Assembly: GCA_019217005.1 (NCBI GenBank)
Contig: JAHBNG010000031.1
Location: 1-64,000 of the forward strand
From: Chloroflexi bacterium TSY
Lineage (GTDB): Bacteria > Chloroflexota > Anaerolineae > Caldilineales > Caldilineaceae
Direction: 5' to 3'
Length of the DNA: 64,000 nucleotides
In this document: positions 25,930 to 35,160 of the stretch, piece after piece
Layout: each line of letters begins with the position of its first letter
How positions within the stretch are numbered: the stretch's first letter is position 1
Notes under the pieces: model-generated
The model's input: the letters and a program-made list of their open reading frames with translations, nothing else
Told to the model about the DNA's origin: nothing
Databases searched by the model: none
Made by a program: the position numbers and the translations under genes

Positions 25930-26724
25930 ATGCTACTCAATGATAAAGTCGCGATAGTCATCGGCGCTGGACAGACGACTGGAGAGACAATGGGCAATGG
26001 ACGGGCGACAGCTCTTCGCTTTGCCAAAGAAGGTGCGCAGGTTCTGCTCGTTGACAAGCGCGCTGAGTCGGCAGAGGAGACAGCGCAGATGATCTCGCAA
26101 GAAGGCGGCGCGTCTTCGGTCCTTGGCGCTGACATCACATTGGAACAGGATTGTCAAGCCATTGCGACTGCTTGTGTTGAGCGTTACGGGCGTATCGATA
26201 TCCTGCATAACAACGTTGGCGTCTCAGCAGGAGATGCCGATACGCTCAATCTGACCGCAGAGAACTGGCAGCGGATTTTTGACATCAATCTCAAGGGAAT
26301 GTTTCTCACTTGTAAGCATGTTCTTCCCGTCATGCGCGCTCAAAAAACTGGTGTGATTATCAATATCTCATCGACAGCCTCGGTCTGCTCCTATCGTACA
26401 TTGGCCTACAAAACCTCCAAAGCTGGCATCAATGCCATGACGCAAAATATGGCCATTGAAAACGCTCCGTATAGGATACGCGTGAACGCTATCTTGCCTG
26501 GCTTGATGGATACACCGATGGCGATCGAGCGACGCGTCAAAGATTTGGGCCTGGATCGAGAAACAATCCGTCGCCAACGAGATGAACAAGTCCCCCTTGG
26601 CAAAAAAATGGGAACTGCGTGGGATGTCGCTGCCGCAGCTCTCTTTCTGGCCTCAGACGAAGCGCAGTACATCACAGGAGTTTTGCTGCCTGTTGACGGC
26701 GGCTTGAGCGCACGCATCGGCTGA
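25930..26724 (+). CDS. SDR family oxidoreductase
   Basis: 264 residues from the ATG giving MLLNDKVAIVIGAG, behind AAGGA; ten more upstream codons are open but unsupported. Extended nucleotide loop GAGQTTGETMGNGRA parallels that of the SDR at 24266. NNVG at 94-97, Ser147/148 in ISSTAS, and YKTSK with Tyr160 and Lys164 form the catalytic set; C-terminal ITGVLLPVDGG is normal. A second reductase in the ligase cluster; not a fragment. Substrate unknown. Confidence 0.92.
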   Translation: MLLNDKVAIVIGAGQTTGETMGNGRATALRFAKEGAQVLLVDKRAESAEETAQMISQEGGASSVLGADITLEQDCQAIATACVERYGRIDILHNNVGVSAGDADTLNLTAENWQRIFDINLKGMFLTCKHVLPVMRAQKTGVIINISSTASVCSYRTLAYKTSKAGINAMTQNMAIENAPYRIRVNAILPGLMDTPMAIERRVKDLGLDRETIRRQRDEQVPLGKKMGTAWDVAAAALFLASDEAQYITGVLLPVDGGLSARIG

Positions 26725-26892
26725 CCAATCGTAGAACAAACAGCTTGTAGTAAAGTCCTACGACCATTTACAGCTTGTTTGTTCCACTTCACGAACGGCT
26801 AACCACACTCCGAGCACCGAACGATACAAAGAGTTGCTGAATTGTGAATATGGGGTCTTGGAACCGTTTACAAAATTAATGGGGAGATGCAA

Positions 26893-27912
26893 ATGACAGC
26901 GTACAGAGGAGCCGTCATCGGTTGCGGACGGCTTGGCAGCACCATCGACGATGAGCAGGTCAACAGGCCCCAATTTCGCTATCCGTGGGCACATGCGCCT
27001 GCCCTCATCGAAGCGAAAGGCGTGGAGTTGGTTGCCGCGTCGGATCTGATGCAGAGCCAATTGGATGACTTTCGGCAGAGGTGGGGTGTTGACGCGCTCT
27101 ACACCGATTATCGAGACATGATCGCTCAGGAGAAGCCGGATATTGTTTGTGTAACAACGCAAGCACAAGAACGAGCGGAGGTTGTCATCACGCTAGCGGA
27201 AATGGGCGTCAAAGCAGTTTATGCCACAAAACCGATGTGCCGCTCGCTTGCGGAAGCCGATGCCATGATTGAGGCCTGTCGAAAGAGCGGCACGTTGCTC
27301 GCAATTGCCTGTCACAAAAACTGGAGTCCCTGGTTTCAGGCATGTCTCAAAGCCATCAAGGACGGCGAGATTGGCACGTTTTCCTCCATGGTCTGCAACT
27401 ATGGATGGAGCCTCTCACGTGGACATAGCCATACGCTGGCGCTCTTTCGTCAATTTGCAGGCGCGCCCGCCAAGTGGGTCTTTGGACACATGGAGAGCAA
27501 TGAAGCGGCTGCAGGGGACAAGGATCTCCGTGGGACAGGCATGATCCTCTATGAAAACGGCATTCGTGGTTTTCTCAACACGGGTGGATGGTTGAATATT
27601 GACTTTATCGGCAGTGATGGTTGGATCAGCGCCCGCAATGAACATGCCGACTTTGAGATGTGGAGCCGTCTACCCACGACGCGTGAACCGATCCGCCGTC
27701 AATTTCCAAACCCAAAACGACCCCGCAGTTCACAGCAAGCCGCCATCGAGGGAATCGTCAAAAACCTTGATGACGGAACGGAACCGCTCTGTCCAGGCGA
27801 ATATGGACGTGAAGCCCTTGAAATTGCCATTGGCCTGAGGGAATCTCATCGACGGGGCGGGGAAAAGATCGAACTTCCCCTGGAGGATCGAAGCTTGTCG
27901 ATTGTGGCGTGA
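26893..27912 (+). CDS. Gfo/Idh/MocA family oxidoreductase
   Basis: 339 residues from the second ATG (MTAYRGAVIGCGRLGS), with GGGGAG 6 bases upstream; the first ATG at 26887 overlaps that site. Nucleotide loop GCGRLGS; the EKP motif is TKPMCRS, keeping Lys but with Thr for Glu. The substrate domain includes ACHKNWSPWFQ, where HKxW replaces the usual HxxR. An inserted DDEQVNRPQFRYPWAHAPA segment follows strand 1. Last gene of the cluster; it could reduce or oxidise a sugar-like side product, but no substrate is readable. Confidence 0.87.
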   Translation: MTAYRGAVIGCGRLGSTIDDEQVNRPQFRYPWAHAPALIEAKGVELVAASDLMQSQLDDFRQRWGVDALYTDYRDMIAQEKPDIVCVTTQAQERAEVVITLAEMGVKAVYATKPMCRSLAEADAMIEACRKSGTLLAIACHKNWSPWFQACLKAIKDGEIGTFSSMVCNYGWSLSRGHSHTLALFRQFAGAPAKWVFGHMESNEAAAGDKDLRGTGMILYENGIRGFLNTGGWLNIDFIGSDGWISARNEHADFEMWSRLPTTREPIRRQFPNPKRPRSSQQAAIEGIVKNLDDGTEPLCPGEYGREALEIAIGLRESHRRGGEKIELPLEDRSLSIVA

Positions 27913-27918
27913 TCTTCG

Positions 27919-28033
27919 GTCAATTTACCATTTAAATAATTTACCGATTGAAGAGATTTTAGTCTTTTAATTATGGTCATTCCGTCCATCCCGTGGATCA
28001 TGACATTTTGGATTTATCAGTCGGTAAATTGAC
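27919..28033. repeat. Small element with GTCAATTTACC inverted ends (115 bp)
   Basis: GTCAATTTACC at the left and GGTAAATTGAC at the right bracket 115 AT-rich bases in the gap between the Gfo/Idh/MocA gene and the PIN toxin gene. Single copy in the window, so whether it is mobile cannot be judged. Confidence 0.5.
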
Positions 28034-28063
28034 GGCCAATCTGATGTCGTATATGATATGATC

Positions 28064-28489
28064 ATGTTGCGTATCGTACTTGACACCGATGTTATCGTGT
28101 CCGCCATGAGAAGTCCCTCCGGTGCATCAGCGGCAATATTAAACGAGGCTGACGCACATCGTGTGCAATTGCTTGTTAGTGTTGCGCTTGTGCTTGAATA
28201 TGAAGCAAAGTGTACCTTGATTGAACACTATCAAGCAGCAGGGATCACTCAAGCCGATGCATGCAATTTTGTGGATGCGATCACCGTCTTATCCGAACCA
28301 ACAAAGCAGCATTTCTTTTGGCGACCACAATTGCGTGATCCGGCAGATGAAATGGTCTTGGAAACGGCCATTAATGGTAGAGCAAATATGATTGTGACGT
28401 TCAACTTACGCGATTATGGACAAGTACCGCAGCAATTTGGTATAGAAGTCATACGTCCGGCAGAGGCAATTTGGAGGATTCGATCATGA
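28064..28489 (+). CDS. PIN-domain toxin, VapC-like
   Basis: 141-residue PIN nuclease, starting MLRIVLDTDVIVSAMRSP (the ATG two codons upstream is also possible; neither has a clear ribosome site). Acidic residues for two metals: Asp7 and Asp9 in LDTDV, Glu in YEAKCTL, then DPADEMVLE and TFNLRDY near the C-terminus. PIN toxins cleave tRNA or rRNA. It overlaps by ATGA with the antitoxin-like RHH gene that follows; the toxin-first order is less common than antitoxin-first but is usual for this COG1569-type subgroup. Confidence 0.9.
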   Translation: MLRIVLDTDVIVSAMRSPSGASAAILNEADAHRVQLLVSVALVLEYEAKCTLIEHYQAAGITQADACNFVDAITVLSEPTKQHFFWRPQLRDPADEMVLETAINGRANMIVTFNLRDYGQVPQQFGIEVIRPAEAIWRIRS

Positions 28490-28746
28490 CAACACAGGCT
28501 GCAACTTACTCATTGCGCCTTCCTATTTCACTAAAAGAAGCCGTAGCTGATGCTGCAAAACGCGATGGCATCAGCATGAACCAGTTCATTATGTTGGCCG
28601 TCGCCGAAAAACTCTCGGCAATGGAGACGGCCCATTTCTTTGCCGAACGTCGCGAACGTGTTGATATGGTACGCTTCCGTCAAATTCTGAATCGTTCTGG
28701 TGGTGAGCCACCACAGGATGGCGACGAAATTCCGGAACCCTCATAA
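28486..28746 (+). CDS. Ribbon-helix-helix antitoxin
   Basis: 86 residues from the ATG (MTTQAATYSLRLP) with GGAGG upstream and a 4-base overlap with the PIN gene. TYSLRLPISLKEAVADAAKRDGISMNQFIMLAVAEKLSAM is a MetJ/Arc-type ribbon-helix-helix, and the rest is a charged tail likely to wrap the toxin. Expected to neutralise the PIN protein and to repress its own operon by DNA binding. Coupled translation keeps antitoxin in supply. Confidence 0.87.
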   Translation: MTTQAATYSLRLPISLKEAVADAAKRDGISMNQFIMLAVAEKLSAMETAHFFAERRERVDMVRFRQILNRSGGEPPQDGDEIPEPS

Positions 28747-28758
28747 GATATTTTGCAG

Positions 28759-28812
28759 ATTAATTAAATAACTCTGGTATAGATAGTCGAGTTCTATACC
28801 AGGATTAATTAA
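28759..28812. terminator. Bidirectional-type stem-loop between convergent units
   Basis: CTGGTATAGA/TCTATACCAG (10-bp perfect stem, 9-base loop), itself flanked by ATTAATTAA on both sides, which extends the dyad. Located between the plus-strand antitoxin gene and the minus-strand MFS gene. Confidence 0.65.
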
Positions 28813-28892
28813 GCAAGATGCAATATATCTTCAGGCTCTGTAGAGATCATATGAATGTGTCGCTTTTCGTCTGGGATATCTGAACACAAATC

Positions 28893-30158
28893 CTACGTAG
28901 ACGCTCGCGCGTATTCCCCGCGCGGAATCCGGAAATACCCCCAAAAGAGCAATGCACCGATGGTGGCCAAAGCGGCACCGACCAGGAACAGACCTCGATA
29001 ACCCATGGCAACGATAATGTAGCCACCGCCCAGGGCCATGGTTGAAAAGCCCAATCCCATGGCCGCTGAAACGGTGCCAGATGTGAGTGAACGCCAATCG
29101 GGTGTTACAATTTCCATTTGATAGACGCTGATCACGGCCCGCGTCATCGAGCGCATGGCGATGACGCCTAAGAAGCCCAAGCCAGCAGTTGTCCAGTGAG
29201 GAACGAACGCCATCAGAAGCAGGCTCAGGACAATCCCCGTCGCCCCTAGAACGACTGTCCAGACTTTGCCACTACGTGCCACGACCAAGGGTGAGATCAG
29301 CGCAGCTGGAACGGCCATGACCTGACCAAAGGCTGTCAGGACACCGATCCACGCGGTGGAAACGCCTAAGCCAGCATCCAGGTAAATATTGAAAAATGAA
29401 CGGGCAGCGCTTTCGCTTCCATTACGCATGAATCCTGTTATGCCAAGAATCGCAATTAGGAAAAAGGGGGGCGCGCTCAGCCCACCTCGCTTTGACAGGC
29501 GCTCCTCTGGCTTTCTCTGCGGGGTTCTGAATTCACTGGTGGTAAATAGGGCCACAACGGCGGGACACATCATGACAGAGGCTGTTAGCAACGGATACCG
29601 GTATGGCGCAGGATGCTCAAGCGTAACATCCAGAAGCGTTGCAAAACCGCTGGGCATGAGGCCGGCAATGAGGCTCCCGATAAATCCGGCCAATGCGGAG
29701 AGGGCGATTTGGATTGAAAAGACATAATTGCGATCTTCCGGTGGTGTCACGGCCACCAAATACGGATTCGAGTTGACGCTGTAGAGAGCAAAGCCAAAAC
29801 CACTCAACCAACGAGTGGCGATGACAGTGCCCGGCTGCAACGCAGGCGGCAACAGCTCAGCCACGGGTAATAACCCAGTGGCAGTACCGACCAGACCAAC
29901 ACCAACAATTACCATGCGTCGATTGCCCCAGCGACTACCAAACGCACCAGCAGGCAAAGATGATACCGCGAAAGCCAATGCGGTGCTGCCAGCAGAGAGA
30001 CCGATAAAGACTGGGTCATAGTCCAAACGCAGCAAATAGAGGTTGAGCAGCACAGAAACGAATCCCATGTAGCTAAACCCGATGAGTGTTGACGTAATCA
30101 GATACATCCGCACATCGTGGCTAAACCGACGCAAGGCGGCTATATACGTGGCAACCAT
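28893..30158 (-). CDS. MFS transporter
   Basis: 421-residue membrane transporter from the ATG giving MVATYIAALRRFSHDVRMYL; the open frame extends 68 codons upstream but those run antisense through the end of the neighbouring gene. Twelve hydrophobic segments are visible, e.g. LITSTLIGFSYMGFVSVLLN at TM1, and the loop-2 signature GSRWGNRRMV. A long central cytosolic loop (RTPQRKPEERLSKRGG) divides the halves. It starts 1 base after the stop of the enolase-superfamily gene, indicating coupled translation and uptake or export of that enzyme's substrate. Confidence 0.88.
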   Translation of the reverse strand: MVATYIAALRRFSHDVRMYLITSTLIGFSYMGFVSVLLNLYLLRLDYDPVFIGLSAGSTALAFAVSSLPAGAFGSRWGNRRMVIVGVGLVGTATGLLPVAELLPPALQPGTVIATRWLSGFGFALYSVNSNPYLVAVTPPEDRNYVFSIQIALSALAGFIGSLIAGLMPSGFATLLDVTLEHPAPYRYPLLTASVMMCPAVVALFTTSEFRTPQRKPEERLSKRGGLSAPPFFLIAILGITGFMRNGSESAARSFFNIYLDAGLGVSTAWIGVLTAFGQVMAVPAALISPLVVARSGKVWTVVLGATGIVLSLLLMAFVPHWTTAGLGFLGVIAMRSMTRAVISVYQMEIVTPDWRSLTSGTVSAAMGLGFSTMALGGGYIIVAMGYRGLFLVGAALATIGALLFWGYFRIPRGEYARAST

Positions 30159-30159
30159 C

Positions 30160-31284
30160 TCAGGCTCGTTGTCGTTCGACGACTGCCTCGTCAAGTTCAA
30201 TCCCAAGCCCTGGTCCTGTTGGTGGAACGATGTAGCCATCCTTAAACTCGATTGGCTCAACAAATATCTCGCCATGCAAAGAATTTGCATTAAATTCTTG
30301 GATGAGAAAATTGGGGGAACAGGTGTCGAGCTGGACGGCAGCAGCGGCGGCGATTGGCCCACAATACATGTGAGGGGCGATCATGGCATAGTGGGCTTCG
30401 GCTATACTGGCTATTTTCTTCGACTCCAAAATCCCACCACATTGACCTACATCGAGTTGGATGATCTGTGCCGCTTGCTTTTTGAGTAGTTCGGCAAATT
30501 CATATTTGCTGACTAGTCGCTCTCCAGTCGCAATGGGGATGCTCGTGTGGGCAGCCACGCGTGCCATTTCATCAATATTTTCTGGCGGGACCGGCTCTTC
30601 GAACCAGAAAGGACTGTATTCCTCCAATTCTTTGGCGACACGAATGGCAACTGCGGTGCTAAATTGACCATGCGTGCCGATCCCAATTTCTAGTTCATCG
30701 CCCACTGCATCGCGGATGCACTTAAAAATTTTAGCGACGTGCCGGATCATCTTTAGTGAATAGTCGCTCGGATTCGGAAAGATTGGCGTAAATGGATCAA
30801 ATTTGCAGGCAGTATTTCCCTCCGCAACAAGCTTTTCCGCAATCTCACCGGCCTTTTCGGGATTTTCCCAGATACCCTCAGTCGGCATGTAAGCATACGC
30901 CCTAAGCTTGTGATGATATTGGCCTCCCAACAGATTGTAGATGGGCTGATTCAAAGCTTTCCCCACAATGTCCCAGCAAGCCATCTCAATCGCGCTTAAA
31001 GCCGGAGTCGAGTCGAGTCCGGGGTGGCGATAATCATGCCGTGAGGCAAAGATTCGTTGCCATAACTTCTCAATCTCAAAGGGGTTGGTTCCAATCACAA
31101 ATTGGTGGCAGAGATCGTGGATGAGAGCCGTCTGGGCATCGAGATTGAGCGCATTGCCAGATGGCCGCTCGCCTAACCCCACAAGGCCTTCATCCGTGAA
31201 TAGTTGGAGAAAGAGCCATTGTTTTCCGCCTCGATAGGGTTCATTGTTGTTGATGACAATTGTCTTTACATCGGTGATTTTCAT
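30160..31284 (-). CDS. Mandelate racemase/muconate lactonizing family dehydratase
   Basis: 374 residues from the ATG giving MKITDVKTIVINN, preceded by AGAGGAAC. Enolase-superfamily barrel: IGIGTHGQFS carries the position-1 residues (His present), FWFEEPVPPEN the Glu ligand, IATGERLVS the next Glu, and MIAPHMYCGPI the base histidine. This pattern resembles the gluconate/mannonate or galactonate dehydratase subgroup. It differs from the member at 21175-22332. Forms a unit with the MFS transporter and the upstream PhyH gene. Confidence 0.87.
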   Translation of the reverse strand: MKITDVKTIVINNNEPYRGGKQWLFLQLFTDEGLVGLGERPSGNALNLDAQTALIHDLCHQFVIGTNPFEIEKLWQRIFASRHDYRHPGLDSTPALSAIEMACWDIVGKALNQPIYNLLGGQYHHKLRAYAYMPTEGIWENPEKAGEIAEKLVAEGNTACKFDPFTPIFPNPSDYSLKMIRHVAKIFKCIRDAVGDELEIGIGTHGQFSTAVAIRVAKELEEYSPFWFEEPVPPENIDEMARVAAHTSIPIATGERLVSKYEFAELLKKQAAQIIQLDVGQCGGILESKKIASIAEAHYAMIAPHMYCGPIAAAAAVQLDTCSPNFLIQEFNANSLHGEIFVEPIEFKDGYIVPPTGPGLGIELDEAVVERQRA

Positions 31285-31340
31285 ACCTATTTGTTCCTCT
31301 CTTTTGCTTGGGTCGGTTGAATATTTAACTCTATACAATC

Positions 31341-32048
31341 TCACCACGGCCTCGCCGCCTGATGATTCCACGTGCTATTCCGAAATACGGCAAAGTTCGT
31401 CAAATCCGCACGGGCATTCACAGATCGAGCACGCGAATTGACCTGGATACGGGGTGAATCAGTCTGGTTGAGGGCAACACGATGATAGCAGCGAGAATGC
31501 ATCAAGACCATTGTGCCCGCGGTTGGCGCAACGTGCATTTGGCCTGGGAGCGGCTCGTGATTGCCTCCAGAGGGAAGATGTCCCTGTTTATAGGAACCGG
31601 GGACATAATAGAGCTCTCCCTGTTCGGGCTGGATATTGTGGCAGAAAAGGATGCGATTGAGTACAAATTGCCCCTCTTCATCGCTGCCCGAATCTTGATG
31701 CCATCCTTGACCACATCCTCTTGGCGTTGCGAACGACATCGAGCGCGGCGCAACAAATTGGGAGCCAAGTAAGGCTTCGGTGATTGCTGTCAGACGTGGA
31801 TGTGTCATGATTCCCTGAACAGCGGGTTCATCGGTTGTGTGCCACGATTTTACCTCAGTCTCGAATCGTCTGACGTATTCTGCACTTGTGGTCGGCTCTC
31901 GACTTGGCTCTTCGGCGAGATATTGATCGAGTAGCGCTCGAACTGACCGCATCTCATTTGTAGAGAAAAAATTTGTTAGAATTAAGATCCCATCTTGTTT
32001 GAATTGCTTTTTGAGAGTTTCCTGTGCTTGAGTGTCTTTGTTTAGCAT
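31341..32048 (-). CDS. Phytanoyl-CoA dioxygenase (PhyH) family protein
   Basis: 235-residue Fe(II)/2-oxoglutarate oxygenase: ILILTNFFSTNEM at the N-terminus, the iron HxD in GWHQDSGSD, and the second histidine in MHSRCYHRVALNQTDSPRIQVN with an arginine for 2-oxoglutarate. Slightly shorter than usual. It lies about 57 bases upstream of the dehydratase start and faces the sugar ABC operon across a divergent gap. Substrate unknown; in Chloroflexota and Poribacteria such proteins are expanded and undefined. Confidence 0.88.
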   Translation of the reverse strand: MLNKDTQAQETLKKQFKQDGILILTNFFSTNEMRSVRALLDQYLAEEPSREPTTSAEYVRRFETEVKSWHTTDEPAVQGIMTHPRLTAITEALLGSQFVAPRSMSFATPRGCGQGWHQDSGSDEEGQFVLNRILFCHNIQPEQGELYYVPGSYKQGHLPSGGNHEPLPGQMHVAPTAGTMVLMHSRCYHRVALNQTDSPRIQVNSRARSVNARADLTNFAVFRNSTWNHQAARPW

Positions 32049-32426
32049 GGCAATTTCTCTGAGTGTTTTGGCAGTTTTCCCAAGGGCTTGAACTGCATGG
32101 GGGGATTCACTCTTCGCACAGTTTGCGTGCTGGGGTAATGGAACCTTCTCTGATCGAGCAGTTCTATGGCTGTGGAGAGGAGCAAGACGATCTTATCTCT
32201 AATAAATGAATCTGTCAATCCATTTTTTTCGTTGGTCAGAGAAAATTCTGATATACTGCAAGTTGCCCATAACAGGATGCAAATCCTTTCTCAACCGAAA
32301 AAGTATACCGAGCGGCGCCAAACAGGTGTATCTTTGTTTTTGTTAGTCATGTTCGGTTGTGCTGCGGCGGAGTATCAATAGACTTCATGTGAGCACATTA
32401 ACCAATCATCCAAAGGAGAAACGATC
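32049..32426. promoter_or_regulatory. Divergent intergenic region between PhyH and sugar ABC operons
   Basis: 378 bases without a supported gene. It must hold promoters in both directions. AT-rich words around 32215-32255 (TTTTTTTCGTTGGTCAG... ATATACTGC) are plausible for the plus-strand promoter, but spacing is not convincing. A strong AAAGGAGAAAC ribosome site precedes the ABC gene. Confidence 0.4.
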
Positions 32427-33933
32427 ATGAAACGATTCAGACAATTGTCCGTCCCCTGCTTTTTGATTGTTGCGCTACTGCTGTCTGCATGTGCAGTGCC
32501 AGTTGCCGCACCGGGTGCCGGTGGTGAAGGGGCAGGTGGTGACAAGATTGAGCTTGTCTACCTTACCCACAGTTTTGATCCGGCCATTACAATTAATGAT
32601 GAGATCATCAAAGAGTTTGAGGAAATGCATCCCGAAGTGACTATTGTCTACGATCATTCACCCCATTCCCAATACGAACAGAAAATATTGACTGCATATG
32701 CTGGTGGTGAGGGTCCTGATGTCTTTTGGGCGGGTGATTGGATGGTGCCTCAATTTATCGAACAGGGTATCATTGCCCCTGTTCAGTATGACAAATTTGG
32801 TGCCGGTAGTGCAAATGATTTTCTGGAACTGTTTGAACCAGGCTCGCTGGATCCTTATGTGCATGAGGGAGAAGTCTACACTGGCGGGCTTTCCGAGTTC
32901 AATACATTTAGCCTCTTTGTGAATGTCGATCATTTTGAAGAAGCCGGCGTGACCGTACCCTCCACGGAAGAACCCATCACGTGGGAAGAGTTTGCCGATC
33001 TAGCAGAGCAAATGGCCCAGCAAGACGATAGTGGAAACATTACCCGTAATGGATTTGCCTGGCCCGTGACAAGTGGCATCTGGAACATTCTTATCTTGGA
33101 GCCTCTCGTGAACCAGCTTGGCGGAGGCATTGTGGATGAGAATGGAATGCCCACACTCAACTCAGAAGAGGTTATCAAGACTTTTCAGTATGTACATGAT
33201 TTGCGCTTTGAGCGCAATGCTTTTGACCCAGCCCTCTACACTGGCTTGACCTCTGGTTTCGGCAATGGTGAGCATTCCATGATGATTGCCGGACCCTGGG
33301 CCATTGCACCCGTCACGCAGAACTTTCCAGATCTGAATTATGCAATCGTGCCGCTGCCCAAATGGGCCGATGGTGATCGGGTCACCACGCTCTACTCATG
33401 GGCCTGGTTTGTGAACCCCAACAGCGAACCAGAAATTCAGGAATTGTCCTGGGAATTTGTCAACTTGCTCTCTTCTAAAGGGCAAGCATGGTGGGATGGC
33501 GCACGCTATCTCCAGGCACGCAAGGGCGAGGCGGATACAGGTGAAGACCTGACTGCCTACCGTGTCAGTACCGAAGCCGATCTCCCGGTGTTCCTGGATG
33601 ATTTTACTTATGGAAAATACGTATGGTGACATTTGTCACCTTGGTCCCTGATTTTGGGTGTTCAAACCCTATACAAGCGAGTCCTTAGAACACCTCTGAG
33701 GGTCTGTTAGCGTCAAAAAGGTTACAACATGACAAATTTGAGGTGCGAACCCTCTACAAACCCTTGAAATTGTCAATTAGGGTGACAAATGTCACTATTA
33801 CGAATTTCGTTCGACTAAGTACTTTGAACTTTCTGATATCTGGACACGGGCCGTGAGTCGCGTCTTGGAAGGGGAGGATGTGGCAACTGTTTTGAATAAG
33901 GCTCAGATTGCGGCGGAGTTTGCAGTTGAATAA
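32427..33933 (+). pseudogene. Sugar-binding lipoprotein of ABC transporter (SBP family 1), interrupted by a 170-bp element
   Basis: Extracellular solute-binding lipoprotein: signal sequence with lipobox LLSAC, then IELVYLTHSFDPAITINDEI and GEGPDVFWAGDWMVPQFIEQG, typical of family 1. The open frame now ends after 400 codons (...LDDFTYGKYVW, stop in the inserted element). Beyond the element, from 33796, the same protein resumes: YEFRSTKYFELSDIWTRAVS through LEGEDVATVLNKAQIAAEFAVE and a stop at 33931-33933. The lost tail is about 45 residues, the helix-rich C-terminus that closes the fold, so the product is probably unstable. Permease genes follow downstream. No ATPase is present. Confidence 0.9.
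33626..33795. repeat. 170-bp element with GTGACATTTGTCACC inverted ends
   Basis: Left end GTGACATTTGTCACC, right end GGTGACAAATGTCAC: perfect 15-bp inverted repeats, each of which is itself nearly palindromic. No coding capacity. It interrupts the sugar-binding-protein gene. The target duplication is not clean; the flanks are ...ACGTATG and TATTACG..., with at most a TAT/TA match. Confidence 0.85.
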
Positions 33934-34059
33934 CTACTACAACGGATTGAGATAGGAACGAATTCTAATCGTAGATGTAAGCGGCCTAATAAAGACGCTA
34001 CTTAAACGTCGGACAATCGAATCGTTTTTATCGAGGGACATTTGATCGCCACAGACAAC

Positions 34060-34187
34060 ATTGACTCTCCTGCAAAAAGCCCATTTTCACCATGAAGGCA
34101 TTGAAGACATTGAAGGTTCTCTGACTAAATCTTCAATCCCTTCAGTATCTTCATGGTGGTTTTACCCTTGTTGCAGTAGAGTCAGCA
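34060..34187. repeat. Imperfect 128-bp inverted repeat
   Basis: Left arm ATTGACTCTCCTGCAAAAAG...ACCATGAAGGCATTGAAG pairs with the right arm CTTCAATCCCTTCAGTATCT...TTGCAGTAGAGTCAGC. Arms of about 58 bases match at roughly two thirds of positions. Located in the 300-base gap between the broken binding-protein gene and the first permease; the remainder of that gap shows nothing else. Confidence 0.65.
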
Positions 34188-34233
34188 TTAGATGCCGAAA
34201 ATTGCAATGGTGGTACGATAGGATAGCTGATAC

Positions 34234-35151
34234 ATGACAGCCACCGAACACTCAGAACAGAAGAGATTCCGTCGACCGGGCGTCGTCCGCATGCGCGAAA
34301 TCAAGTATGGATTGTTATTTGTTTCACCCGCTATCCTTTTCTTTTCGATCTTTTATGTCTACCCACTGGCGCGGGCCGTCTACATCAGTTTTCACAAATG
34401 GAGTCTGTTGACACCGCCGGAATTTAATGGCGTACGCAATTATCAACGTCTCTTTCAAGATCCTGAGTTTCTAAACTCGCTTTGGGTCACGGCAGTCTAT
34501 GTCTTTTGGACGGTGCTCTTCATCTGGATTTTTGCACTTGGGCTGGCTCTGATCTTTAATAATCAGTTTCGTCTACGTCAAGGATATTTGACACTCTATT
34601 ATCTGCCCGCCGTGGTCTCGTTGACTGTCTGGTCCTTAATCTGGCGTTTGATGTACCATCCGACGGGTGGCATTTTGACCATTTTCACGCAACCGCTCGG
34701 CTTCGATCATATACGCTGGTTGAATGATGCAAATCTGGCGATGCCGGCGATTATCATTCTCAGCATCTGGAAGGGCACACCCTTCTACATGATCATCTAT
34801 TTGGCTGGATTGCGCTCGATTCCGTCCGACTATTATGAAGCGGCGATGGTCGATGGAGCCACTTGGCTACAGCGCTTGTGGAGCATTACGCTGCCACTGC
34901 TCAAACCCGTCATGCTCTACGTTGCCGTTATCTCTATTATCATTGGCTTTCAGGTCTTTACGCCCGTCTTCCTCCTGACCGGCGGCGGACCAGGGTCAGC
35001 AACCCGCGCAATTCCCATGTTTATCGTAGACAATGCCTTCAAATTCTCACGCATGGGCTATGCCAGTGCGTCTTCCCTGATTCTATTTTTGATCTTAATG
35101 GGAGTGACGCTTATTCAATTCCGATTTCTCGGTCAGGATCCATCAGCATAA
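34234..35151 (+). CDS. Sugar ABC transporter permease (MalF/UgpA type)
   Basis: 305-residue inner-membrane permease, six TMs (first about LLFVSPAILFFSIFYVYPLA). The EAA loop is YYEAAMVDGATWLQRLWSITLPLLKP, with the conserved G, and the family GGPGSAT segment follows. It is the first partner of the MalG-type permease that begins 9 bases after its stop. With the binding-protein gene broken and no ATPase nearby, it may be idle unless another lipoprotein supplies it. Confidence 0.93.
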   Translation: MTATEHSEQKRFRRPGVVRMREIKYGLLFVSPAILFFSIFYVYPLARAVYISFHKWSLLTPPEFNGVRNYQRLFQDPEFLNSLWVTAVYVFWTVLFIWIFALGLALIFNNQFRLRQGYLTLYYLPAVVSLTVWSLIWRLMYHPTGGILTIFTQPLGFDHIRWLNDANLAMPAIIILSIWKGTPFYMIIYLAGLRSIPSDYYEAAMVDGATWLQRLWSITLPLLKPVMLYVAVISIIIGFQVFTPVFLLTGGGPGSATRAIPMFIVDNAFKFSRMGYASASSLILFLILMGVTLIQFRFLGQDPSA

Positions 35152-35160
35152 GGATTGGGG

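Noticed and set aside
32166..32381. 71-codon plus-strand frame in the divergent gap
   Set aside because: No ribosome site or similarity; the region is better explained as a promoter region.
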